From: Eutreptiella sp. 'Long Island Sound 2002'
Taxonomy: Eukaryota > Euglenozoa > Euglenophyceae > Eutreptiales > Eutreptiaceae
Direction: 5' to 3'
DNA length: 64,000 nt
Assembly: GCA_964036045.1 (NCBI GenBank)
Contig: OZ038380.1
Location: 184,652,108-184,716,107, forward strand
The stretch's first letter is position 1. Each line of letters starts with the position of its first letter. The translations under genes and the position numbers were made by a program. The notes under the pieces are model-generated. The model was not told the DNA's origin. It did not search any database and saw nothing but the letters and a program-made list of their open reading frames with translations. This document shows, in pieces, positions 59,701 to 64,000 of the stretch.

Positions 59701-62461
59701 CAACGACACCAGCAGGAACACAGGCCGCAGCGGCCGACAGAACGCAGCGGCCCGACGCAGCACGCGAAGGGACGAATCGGTGACTGTCCAGGGCCCGTGA
59801 AGAAACAGCAACCCGACAAATGTCACACAGGGGGCTCGTTTGAGCTCCCAGGAGGAGGGAGGAGGGGGGGTCTGGAAAGGGGGCTCAGACAGCAGAGCCC
59901 TTGTATAAAGAGAGTCCATTGGCTCAGAAATCGGGCCGCAAAGCGGCCCAGACGGAAAATGTTCTGAAAACTCTTTTCCCCACGAGACATACCTCAAAGT
60001 GCACAGCGTGTCGAGGGGATCGTTTTGAGGTCATGTGTGTGGGGGTACCCCCAGGACCCCCGTTCCGAGCCCCTCTCAGACCCTTTCGGGCTGCCTGACA
60101 TTTGAGCCCTCAAGGGAGGGGGGGGTCCGGAAAAGGGGCTCAGACGGCCCCCTCCCCAGCGTATGCCTTTTTTCCCCGACCCCTGCGCCTTCCTCTCCCA
60201 CGCAGACATCTCCTCGGGTGCTGCGAGCCCTGCACGTGTCAGCGCTGCAATCCCTTTCACCGCAGCCGAGACACGGCCGACCGCCCACGAGACTCCCCTC
60301 AGCTCCGCCCTCGATTGCACGCCTCCGCCTGCCGCGGGCTGTGCGGCGGTCACAAGCCCGACGCCTGCAGCGTACACCCCCACGGGCGTGGCCCGCAGCC
60401 TTTGGGACCAGCAGCGCCCTCCGCCGGCCGGGCCTGGGGCGGTCGCTGGGGGAGCGGCACCGGGACTGAGACTCCACTCAGACTGTGAGGGATCGTTCTG
60501 GGATACGCTCTTCAAGGCATCGGTGTGTTGCCGGGCCCCGGGCCATTGGGGCATCCATCGCAAGGGGACGCAACAAAGGGCAACGTTCGTTGGATGGTGG
60601 TTTTCCTCGTCGAATTTGCGGCAGAGCCACACCCTGTCCCTGCCACAGGGGCAGAGTTCCTTTTAGCAACTCGGCAACCCAAGGGGTAGGGGGGTCCTGG
60701 GGTCCCACACCACTCCTCCCAGACCCCCCCTTAAAAGATTGGGCCAAATTGTTGCTTCGGCGCCTTCGGTGCAATTGATCCACGTCGTTGCCTGCTTTGT
60801 ACTCTGTACTGTTCCTTGTTCTGCCATTGTTACCTCTGTTTGTCTGTTGCAGTTCGGGTCCCTGTGCTACACCCATGGCATCTATGTTCATGAAGTGGAC
60901 ATGGCATCTATGTTCATGAAGTGGAGGAAGCCTGAAACTTCCCTTCCATGGTCAGGGTTGGATGTCTCCAATTGCACGATTTCACCAAAAATTCGTTTGG
61001 GCACCTCTAAAAACTCGGCAACCCAAGGGGGGGGGGGGCAGACCCACCCACCCACCGCCCTAAAAGGAACCCTGCACAGTGGGCGTGTGTAATGTAACAT
61101 GCAACATTCTTCATTTGCGCCTGGTAGAAACGTGATCTGCACATGGACGGGTGGGGGGCATGAGCGTGCTACAATCAAGGGCTTTTCAGAGTCTGGGATG
61201 ATTTCCCGGTCATGGAGTACCTGGAGGGCACCTCCCCTGTCCAAGCTGCATCGAGGTCCCCAATTCATGCCCGCCTGTGGCTTAGGGTGTAGCTTACACG
61301 CGGCACGTAAAAGCACCAACAATCCAATTTGCCCTTGCAATTGTGAGCCACACCACGCATATGATCCCCCATCCCAAAGCCACACGGAGCGTCGCACAAC
61401 ACCATGGGCCGGGGGTTGTTCTGCTAAGTTGGGTTTTGCTTTGCAAATCCAGCGCGCCAGCAATGCGCTGCCACCATCTTCGCAATGCGTAGCAGATGCT
61501 GGTTGCTGCCAGGACCACATGCCCCCCTGACGCATTAACGTTCCCCAGTTTGGTGATGTTGTCGTCCACAGGAGCACCACAACCACGACAAACCGGATGA
61601 TCTTGATACGATGTTGGAGGTGATGCAAGACCAATTGCTGCAGGCACACAGTGTACAATCAGGTCCGCATGATCCCCACCAAACGCTCCAACTGCTTTTT
61701 TCTCTGCACCGCCGTGCACCAATCTCGAATGCATTTGAGTACCCCACCCCCATGCCGAGCACCTCCGTCAACATTCTCCAGACCTGAATTAGGATATGCT
61801 TTTGGCATATGTGCCCAGCCCCCCCCCCCCCCCCTCCCTCCCCCTCACCATCATAGAGTGGGAAAGTATGAAGTTTACGGAAGGACACTTGTCTTTGGGC
61901 CATTTCTGGTACACCATTTTTTGGGTCCCAGCCCCCCCCCAACCCCGCCACAAAACCTCTGGGGGACCCCGAGATTGAGAGACGCCATTCTTGAGCATCA
62001 TGCACTGTCCGGCGTTGCCCCTACATCTGTGGTAAGCACCCTCTTGTGATGTGAAAAGAATTAATTGGGCTGTGACGGACCACCACTCCGCTCTTTGGCC
62101 CATGACATCCAAGTCAATGTTGGTGCTGCATAGCCTGTTTTTTCTTATCAGATCTGCCGCTAAGCCGGAAGACTCTCGCCCCAGAGCAACGGCTGAAGTT
62201 CCGGATCCAATCTTTGCAGCAGCTTGGAGACCAGGTTGGGACTTTGTGTGCGCGCGTGCTCGTCCATCGACAAACCCCAACAGCCCTCACTCAACCCCAA
62301 CAGCGCCACACGTGAGCACAACTGTCCTGGGTGTTTTGAAAAGCGCTGCACCCGCAGCCGTTCCCAGTTGATGCACACCGACGCTGAACAGCCCTCGATC
62401 ATCTCAGCTGTGTCTTCCTTTGCAAACCCTGAACTTGAAGAACGTCAAACGGGCCCCTCTG
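31686..62461 (+). CDS. NIMA-related (NEK) serine/threonine protein kinase with long tail, multi-exon
   Basis: Exons placed: 31686-32075, 32850-33144, 41054-41997, 44570-44644, 45184-45383, 47295-47457, 51425-51601, 52264-52363, 54105-54193, 56973-57354, 60206-60441, 61572-61662, 62152-62234 and 62368 onward. All are bounded by GT-AG and every junction keeps phase (0,1,0,0,2,0,0,1,0,1,0,1,0). The kinase domain spans about residues 20-270: LVLKRV (ATP-binding Lys), SEVRIL (helix C Glu), HPHIITYHESYI, HRDVKSQN, DFG, GTPAYLSPELCE and [13 protein letters not shown], a combination typical of NEK kinases. The glycine loop is degenerate (SLGAATAIV for GxGxxGxV). The tail is Ala/Pro/Arg-rich with charged helical stretches. 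NEKs act in mitosis and cilia. The exon list may miss exons; a candidate at 52514-52755 is listed separately. The 3' end is not defined. Confidence 0.7.
32076..32849. other. NEK intron 1
   Basis: Donor GTGAAA and acceptor TTTCCCCCAG. Nothing else recognised in it. Confidence 0.75.
32850..33144 (+). CDS. NEK kinase exon 2
   Basis: Encodes VLQALQYIHAAHVLHRDVKS, the metal-binding DFG, the activation segment with GTPAYLSPELCEHQKYN, and [20 protein letters not shown] to FEGSSFP. All catalytic-loop residues (HRD, Lys two residues on, Asn) and DFG are intact, so activity is expected from this half. Phase 1 exit before GTTTGC. Confidence 0.85.
33628..33681. repeat. (TG)n array at the 5' border of the retroelement
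   Basis: About 27 uninterrupted TG units directly abut the first base of the 506-bp repeat. This is likely the insertion target. Confidence 0.95.
33682..34187 (+). repeat. pseudo-LTR, upstream copy (506 bp)
   Basis: Aligns without indels to 39494-39999 at a constant offset of 5812 bp. Three mismatches were seen, in GTCAACACC/GTCAATACC, AATACATGCC/AATACAGGCC and CACGGCTG/CACGACTG, which suggests a recent insertion. It matches the 3' untranslated part of the element. The arrangement is therefore best read as a 5'-truncated copy joined head-to-tail to a full-length copy, as in Penelope-like elements. Confidence 0.85.
34299..35513 (+). CDS. retroelement ORF1, CCHC zinc-knuckle Gag-like protein
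   Basis: Starts MSDIVICGRCHKSGHRAPQC. It has zinc knuckles CxxCx4Hx4C at the N-terminus (CGRC..H..C), again at CTLCGSKHHWKKGC and CEWCAIRGHNLREC, and a variant CLRCGTKDQHPTCDC. A heptad-rich stretch follows (LSALTSRFDALEKSIGDLGG and on to HRLHDLETW), suggesting a coiled coil, then a Ser/Pro/Ala-rich tail. This suggests an RNA-binding, self-associating nucleoprotein. In this frame it ends at TGA 35511-35513 just after a C10 run (35476-35485). Frame 1 from the same run continues with coding-like sequence to TAG at 35743-35745. The upstream ATG at 34242 is less likely because the knuckle begins right after 34299. Confidence 0.75.
   Translation: MSDIVICGRCHKSGHRAPQCPEAPSGNASSRGARGPPPAPCWTCELIPGADALHWGDECPVAAERLKNRECTLCGSKHHWKKGCDKYVAEKHTAKKPQTTYFSTGLRRANRSWCLRCGTKDQHPTCDCSSISPPIIFPAGQDKEDLADICEWCAIRGHNLRECMRRAPIQAEENRSGLSALTSRFDALEKSIGDLGGLSQKVDGLQSQMSDLLKQQSLHEHRLHDLETWRAEATSSISQAVSQSRFDSFVQSRFAETEQRAVQALPRSAFESFVSSRFDPVEKVASEAAPLATFEDYVVAMSAAGFSSESDSAMAPARVTGVARGATVLEDGDHGSPAERAKARAAKRAHTPSGSTAKGAVASPSSSSSSLLPSRAPRSKPPSTPGADAFAAAPPPASMATHVP
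35486..35745 (+). CDS. ORF1 C-terminal extension, +1 frame
   Basis: Frame 1 immediately after the C10 run reads WLHMSPDATSQWVPEALDPL and continues with charged, helix-like sequence to FVNAAA and TAG. It is more protein-like than the end of the frame 3 product. It could be the true C-terminus of ORF1, reached by +1 frameshifting or restored if the run were one C shorter. Confidence 0.55.
35758..39495 (+). CDS. retroelement ORF2: GIY-YIG endonuclease and reverse transcriptase, one in-frame TGA
   Basis: One frame is open from ATG 35758 to TGA 39493-39495 except for TGA at 36760-36762. The first 334 codons are Ser/Pro/His-rich and of unknown function. After the TGA: GSIIY (36808-36822) and LIYIG (36847-36861), then Arg and His in ALVSRLRKH and a possible catalytic Glu in VRERHWWFV, the GIY-YIG signature. 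CSC lies at 37468-37476. RT motifs: IGKAKSLTKGTWLWRG (fingers), SEVDCKDQFNNI (motif A, Asp at 38209), GCIPMGGSFSAQAADLHSLW (motif B, about 38479) and FRDNIL (motif C, 38647-38661). Motif C keeps one Asp and has Asn in place of the second. No C-terminal endonuclease is seen. The first ATG after the TGA is 36901, inside the endonuclease, so the stop would remove GIY-YIG activity unless bypassed. Confidence 0.75.
39494..39999 (+). repeat. pseudo-LTR, downstream copy (3' UTR of the full element)
   Basis: Begins with the last two bases of the ORF2 stop codon and ends in GCACAAGTGTGTG, which merges into the (GT)n array. It carries CTGACGAG near 39915 but no matching hammerhead ribozyme core. Confidence 0.85.
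39992..40078. repeat. (GT)n array at the 3' border of the retroelement
   Basis: About 42 GT units follow the element directly. With the upstream (TG)n array this supports insertion into a pre-existing TG microsatellite. Confidence 0.95.
41054..41997 (+). CDS. NEK kinase exon 3
   Basis: Completes the C-lobe: (V)VVAKILKGQYNPLPSHYSPG, LVRDLLQRDPTHRPSAAQLL with the conserved Arg of subdomain XI, then a very GC-rich tail dense in Ala, Pro and Arg. Near its end a basic/acidic helical stretch, REEVLLEKKQREGQREKERQ, suggests a coiled coil. Exit in phase 0 after CGGCAG before GTGTCC. GC content is far above the flanking introns. Confidence 0.8.
42720..42872. repeat. CpG-rich palindromic minisatellite
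   Basis: Repeated TACGACGCGTCGTAC-type and GGGGCCCGACGCGTCGGGG-type palindromes in about five overlapping units. The core ACGCGT appears six or more times, and the array could fold into strong hairpins. The Arg/Thr-rich frames are repeat products. Confidence 0.9.
43863..44243 (-). CDS. unknown basic protein, antisense in NEK intron 3
   Basis: An intact minus-strand ORF of 126 codons if started at the inner Met (MSLYKFTPRAVASPDAPQKP); a longer start lies at 44288. It has two nuclear-localisation-like clusters (TRKRAR and RAKKPRTSR), a central segment FAAQFWDRKTHLTKASQHEL and an acidic end NADDDIDSE. The family is not recognised. A short hairpin (ACGGTGCA...TGCACCGT, about 43822-43852) lies just beyond its stop. 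It could be a small gene nested in the intron or a transposon remnant. Confidence 0.4.
   Translation of the reverse strand: MSLYKFTPRAVASPDAPQKPLTRKRARSGGAEWVQVTRHEPGSRAKKPRTSRSQPPACSHKEHAILTTAEATSFAAQFWDRKTHLTKASQHELKKYVPVHRQGDVCPNGVPALPEKRNADDDIDSE
44570..44644 (+). CDS. NEK kinase exon 4
   Basis: A 25-codon exon, EMKNVTSRVKVDRKALANNC then NEDVK, between CACCACAG and GTGCAT. Phase 0 on both sides, so it could be skipped without a frameshift. It follows the coiled-coil-like end of exon 3. Confidence 0.6.
45184..45383 (+). CDS. NEK kinase exon 5
   Basis: After CTTTGGCTTTAG: VYVCNVDPPPSTTHSNPAHA and on to GAPLKKAPD, Pro/Gly/Ala-rich and probably disordered. Exit in phase 2 before GTGTTG; the two leftover bases AG are completed by the G of exon 6. 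Confidence 0.6.
45795..45870. repeat. dispersed repeat family B, copy 2
   Basis: GGGGCATTTTGGGAGGGGGG, TAAACGCCAACCCATTCCAG and TAAACCTGCTGTAAGGGTAG parallel 18600-18680 in the same orientation. Confidence 0.6.
46810..47220. repeat. GCCGCAGCATG repeat clusters
   Basis: Short clusters of TGCCGCAGCA with occasional TGCTGCAGCA occur at about 46813-46835, 46873-46895 and 47187-47217. The last abuts exon 6. Confidence 0.7.
47295..47457 (+). CDS. NEK kinase exon 6
   Basis: Between GCTGCCAG and GTCAGT: (R)DDIKKSDEKLQAAAKARQQL, then REQMRADREAKKGKSRGDD and VYLPHRPRPTQ. The first 40 residues form a highly charged helix, probably coiled coil. Phase 2 entry fits exon 5 exactly; phase 0 exit. Confidence 0.75.
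47705..47820. repeat. ACCGCCGTCGGT tandem repeat
   Basis: About four units of 20-21 bp, such as ACCGCTGTCGGTTACCATCC. Frames through it are artefacts. Confidence 0.85.
47936..48163. mobile_element. small inverted-repeat element (TCCTTAAGG family), copy 1
   Basis: Begins GGGGGTCCTTAGGG and ends CTTAAGGACCCCC. The interior has TTAAGGACCGCCCTTAGGAC, a CCACCAACCGCCAACTG array, then GAGCTACATGCAGTC and TTTTGCAAAACTGCCG. The second copy is at 56208-56476. No ORF; probably a MITE-like unit. Confidence 0.7.
50717..50780. repeat. (CA)n microsatellite
   Basis: CA array with one AA interruption, in NEK intron 6. Confidence 0.95.
51040..51232. repeat. single dispersed copy of the 190-bp repeat
   Basis: TATTTGGGTATTAGG, a G run, GGATTGGTACACGACCTGCT, then GCATGTTTTAGGCCGTGTTT: one unit of the array at 2223-2960. 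Confidence 0.8.
51425..51601 (+). CDS. NEK kinase exon 7
   Basis: Between ATGTGTCACAG and GTAGGT: NVRIHYLASSVDPLRRSTSA, then SPDLVHEAATPHKTTVASRN and QQPPSQQNSPWAARSQ. 59 codons, phase 0 at both ends. Ser/Pro-rich with possible phosphorylation sites. Confidence 0.65.
52024..52135 (+). repeat. C-capped dispersed repeat (family A)
   Basis: CCAAAGTGACCATCGCGTGG, GGTGCACAATCTTTTGAGTC and poly-C ends, as at 56643-56769. Confidence 0.7.
52264..52363 (+). CDS. NEK kinase exon 8
   Basis: After GTCTGTGTAG: EPATDDASVELDEELPYPTA, HWYPNGLRSPGVS, ending in phase 1 before the consensus donor GTGAGT. Acidic first half. Confidence 0.65.
52514..52755 (+). CDS. candidate extra exon or transposon fragment
   Basis: After GACAGACAG the frame reads VGRDNIQKIPKLHLKMYGVD, NLPKRGTMKQFVDGGLWFGD and on to RKGAWRMLACLAEG, clearly protein-like. 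Entry phase 1 fits exon 8. If it ends before GTGCATTGG (about 52758, phase 0) it can join an alternative acceptor of the next exon at 54112 (CTCTCAG). It may therefore belong to the kinase gene, or be an unrelated element in the intron. Family not recognised. Confidence 0.4.
53834..54000. repeat. G/C-capped repeat followed by (GGGT)n, copy 1
   Basis: A C-run, GGCCGAAAAATGTTTGCGTA, CCAAAAATCGGCG, TCATTTTTTGCCCGAGG, then (GGGT)n. The same order, including the (GGGT)n tail, recurs at 58419-58562. The middle resembles reverse copies of family A. Confidence 0.6.
54105..54193 (+). CDS. NEK kinase exon 9
   Basis: Acceptor CCCCCTTTCGCCAG, then (V)PSQASTGTPTQNSIDSDEDW, GVEQICSVQ and GTCTGT. An acidic DSDEDW motif lies in the middle. 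Nearby acceptors (54025, 54043, 54112) keep the same reading frame, so the 5' boundary is uncertain. Confidence 0.5.
55503..55830. mobile_element. truncated copy of the inverted-repeat element at 59360
   Basis: Shares GGAAACACAG-GAGGCAGGT, CCAGTACGCCAA, GACACCAGCAGGA and CCGCAGCGGCCGACAGA with 59571-59830, and ends with the right-terminal sequence CTGTCCAGGGCCCCGTAAAG. The left inverted terminus was not found. Confidence 0.6.
56208..56476. mobile_element. small inverted-repeat element (TCCTTAAGG family), copy 2
   Basis: GGGGGTCCTTAAGG at the left and CTAAAGGACC at the right. Inside are CTAAGGACCGCCCTTAAGGG, a longer CCACCAACCGCCAAC array and ATGAGCTACATGCGGTC, matching copy 1 at 47936-48163. 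Confidence 0.7.
56643..56769 (+). repeat. C-capped dispersed repeat (family A), best copy
   Basis: Poly-C, AGACCAAAGTGACCATCGCG, GGGAAAAAACGAAGTTCAC, GGGCCATTTTTGGTACACAA, ACTTTTGGGTCCC and poly-C. It closely matches the reverse complement of 7512-7625. Confidence 0.75.
56973..57354 (+). CDS. NEK kinase exon 10
   Basis: Between CTCCTCTCTCAG and GTATGA: PVAYHNAPTPKSTRLCKSPH, TPKALHDRHNITLDTPSPVR and then a long Pro/Ala/Val-rich stretch to PQGPSPAAG. It has several Thr/Ser-Pro sites and basic residues, and GC content far above the introns. Exit phase 1. Confidence 0.7.
58419..58562. repeat. repeat with (GGGT)n tail, copy 2
   Basis: GGGCAAAAAAAGTGTGCGTA, CCTAAAATGGGCC, CATTTCCCGAGAGGAAAG, then (GGGT)11-12. 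Related to 53834-54000. Confidence 0.65.
59360..59812. mobile_element. 450-bp inverted-repeat element
   Basis: The left end GCTGTTTCTTCACTGGGCCC (then TCGACAGTCACC) is the near-perfect inverse of the right end GGTGACTGTCCAGGGCCCGT (then GAAGAAACAGC). The interior is G/C-rich; its right part is shared with 55503-55830. A plus-strand frame runs through it (RPQRPTERSGPTQHAKG) but shows no transposase motif. Confidence 0.7.
60206..60441 (+). CDS. NEK kinase exon 11
   Basis: After CCTCTCCCACGCAG, phase 1 entry gives (D)ISSGAASPARVSAAIPFTAA, ETRPTAHETPLSSALDCTPP and on to RSLWDQQRPPPAGPGA. The end is placed at GCG before GTCGCT because phase 0 fits exon 12. A consensus donor GTGAGG at 60485 (phase 1) is the alternative. 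Confidence 0.5.
60442..61571. other. NEK intron 11
   Basis: Contains an 18-21 bp direct duplication (GACATGGCATCTATGTTCAT, about 60885-60922), a G11 run near 61031 and paired CTCGGCAACCCAAGGGG motifs (60667 and 61015). Confidence 0.5.
61572..61662 (+). CDS. NEK kinase exon 12
   Basis: After CGTCCACAG: EHHNHDKPDDLDTMLEVMQD, QLLQAHSVQS, then one base. Exit in phase 1 before GTCCGC fits exon 13. Acidic helical character. Confidence 0.6.
61818..61939 (+). repeat. C-capped dispersed repeat (family A), diverged copy
   Basis: A C14 run, CACCATCATAGAGTGGGAAA, GGGCCATTTCTGGTACACCA, TTTTTTGGGTCCC and poly-C. Confidence 0.65.
62152..62234 (+). CDS. NEK kinase exon 13
   Basis: After TTTTTTCTTATCAG: (D)LPLSRKTLAPEQRLKFRIQS, LQQLGDQ, then GTTGGG. 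27 codons plus the split codon, amphipathic helix. Phases match both neighbours. Confidence 0.65.
62368..62461 (+). CDS. NEK kinase exon 14, 3' limit uncertain
   Basis: After GCCGTTCCCAG, phase 0: LMHTDAEQPSIISAVSSFAN, PELEERQTGPS. A possible donor GTGGTG follows position 62461, but the frame stays open to 62763, so the exon may be longer or terminal. Confidence 0.45.
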
Positions 62462-62788
62462 GTGGTGGATGCGAAGATAGCCCCACCGAACGACGTGCCT
62501 GGGCAGAGAGGCACCCTTTCGGTTCTCAGGCATGGCTAACAAATGGCTTTTTTTTTGTGGACCACTTGTCGTGTGGGTGCTACTGTAGGTCCACCGATAT
62601 CGTTGTGTCAGGCCGTTTTCACGGAATGTTTGCCCAAGCTGCGCAGGCACACAAGCAAAACGAATGCGCCACTTGGCGCAGCACGGCGCCCACTGCACAT
62701 AGAACGTCCGGCGTGCGAGCTTCCTACACTGCTCGGGCGGGTGGGCGGGGCTATGTGCCCTGATGTGCTACAATTGAAAAAGGATCTT

Positions 62789-63016
62789 ATGCGTCCCCCC
62801 AATTACCTGTGCACCCGTTACGTTGCCACCCTATTAACTTTTGCACCCTGTTATGCGTCCCCCCAATTACCTTTGCACCCCATTAAGTTGCCACCCTATT
62901 AACTTTTGCACCCTGTTATGCGTCCCCCCAATTACCTGTGCACCCCATTAAGTTGCCACCCTGTTAACTTTTGCACCCTGTTATGCGTCCCCCCAATTAT
63001 CTGTGCACCCCGTTAC
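62789..63016. repeat. tandem repeat, 64-65 bp unit, about 3.5 copies
   Basis: Units start at 62789, 62853, 62918 and 62983 with ATGCGTCCCCCCAATTACCT and contain GCACCCCATTAAGTTGCCAC and TTAACTTTTGCACCCTGTT. Confidence 0.9.
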
Positions 63017-64000
63017 TCTTGTTGCATGGGGGCCTTTTCGTTGGGGGGGGGGGCTGGAGATTTCAAATGTGCATGAAAAATATGGAAGAAAGAGAGCTGG
63101 CCCTTGGAGCCCCCTCTAGGAGGGGGCTGTTGGAAAAGGGGCTCCAAGCCCCCCCCCCCCCCACTCCCAAGGAAAATTTTTGGGAGCCCTGTATATATGG
63201 AATACACCTGCACATGACTGGACCCCTGGTGCAGCAGATTGCTCCTTCCACAACGCACAACGCACCAGTCGCCAGCTAACACCAACACGTGCGTGCGTGC
63301 GTGCGCAATACACACACAACCGTACAGCAGCCCCCATTGACGACGTGGTTAGCACACAGTACCAGCAACGGTGGTGGCACTTGTGCGGACCACTGTTCGT
63401 CTATGATTGTGGTCTGGGGCAATGATGTGTTGGTACATCACACATGCGTGTGCACCAGCACCCTTTACCTACCACTGTTCCTTGTTTCCTGGTGAAACAA
63501 CAGCGTGAGTGGGTCCTTGATAGCCCCCCCCCCCCCGCCCCCCCAGTGTGGGCGTATGCCTGGTGTGGGTTGGTGTCTGTTGGCTGGTGAGGTCACCATG
63601 AGGATTGGGCTGGTGGAAAATTGAAAAGGCCCGGGGGGGGGGGGGGTTGGAGCCCCCAAAAATTTAAGGGGGGGGTTGGGAAAAGGGGCTCCAAGGGCCG
63701 CAAGGTTAATTCCTCACCATGTGTGGCCAGGGAAGTGTCAGAACGGCTGTACATTCCAGCAACTGTGCATCAGGACAACAAAAACAGACCTACAAAGCCC
63801 TCCAAGAGGTTACAGCATTCATCTATAGGCGTGCGGGCATGAAGTACATCCACCCAAAGATGGTCAGGGGATGGCCACATCCACCCACATGTGTCCAGGG
63901 AATAACAACAACCGTCCATACCCCTTTAAGAAGTAATGGCATCTATCCAGAGGCCCGCGGGCATGAAGTGCATGCACCACGAGATGTTTTTGTGGTAGGT
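63017..64000. other. repeat-rich end of window
   Basis: Poly-G/C runs at about 63043, 63149-63163, 63525-63545 and 63633-63645, with GGAGCCC...GGGCTCC units on either side (63097, 63136, 63649, 63686). CCATCCAGAG-type units at 63850-63960 recall 22470-22620. No gene seen. Confidence 0.5.

Larger units (their letters stand above)
57355..60205. other. NEK intron 10
   Basis: Holds poly-G/C runs, a (GGGT)n array at 58518-58562 and the inverted-repeat element at 59360-59812. It also has a coding-like remnant at 58898-59095 (KWLSLTPIDPHFFYDDIAAA, stop, DFYAAAPDVEDTGS), acidic and possibly the end of a decayed transposase. Confidence 0.5.

Overview
This window looks like nuclear DNA of a eukaryote with a large, repeat-rich genome and long GT-AG introns, most plausibly a unicellular alga or related protist. 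The species cannot be fixed from sequence alone. Short GC-rich exons are separated by kilobases of intron full of poly-G/poly-C tracts, microsatellites, minisatellites and small inverted-repeat elements. No operons, bacterial signals or CRISPR arrays are seen. Most long open frames are chance products of the repeats and are not annotated.

Layout. 1-14.5 kb is mostly repeat and decayed transposon DNA: a broken pogo-type (DDE_1) transposase (about 3.28-4.6 kb), tandem repeats at 2.2-3.1 kb and 14.0 kb, and a few unassignable coding remnants. 15.1-15.5 kb holds an intact intronless ORF for a cysteine-rich 140-residue protein, and 16.25-16.4 kb what looks like the last exon of an unknown gene. 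18.5-23.3 kb shows no convincing gene. 23.36-27.30 kb is a three-exon gene for a rubrerythrin-like four-helix protein with a possible organelle-targeting N-terminus; its second intron carries a 570-bp inverted-repeat element. A likely last exon of a convergent minus-strand gene ends 15 bp beyond its stop. 28.6-30.25 kb has candidate exons of an unknown plus-strand gene whose last exon is partly duplicated.

31.7 to about 62.5 kb is dominated by one plus-strand gene for a NIMA-related (NEK) serine/threonine kinase with a very long, low-complexity and charged tail. About thirteen exons could be placed, and every junction keeps codon phase. Intron 2 (7.9 kb) contains the most interesting object: a retroelement of the Penelope-like (PLE) type with the unusual order N-terminal GIY-YIG endonuclease, CxC linker, reverse transcriptase. 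It is preceded by a separate ORF with four CCHC zinc knuckles and a coiled-coil-like stretch. A 506-bp direct repeat (pseudo-LTR) flanks it, and it sits between (TG)n arrays, as expected for insertion into a microsatellite. ORF1 is split by a frameshift at a C10 run and ORF2 by one in-frame TGA just upstream of the endonuclease; the RT catalytic box reads FRDN instead of xxDD.

The kinase, the rubrerythrin-like protein and the cysteine-rich protein are the likely host genes. The rest is mobile or repetitive DNA that has enlarged the introns. All calls come from reading translations, splice signals and repeats by eye; no database search was possible.
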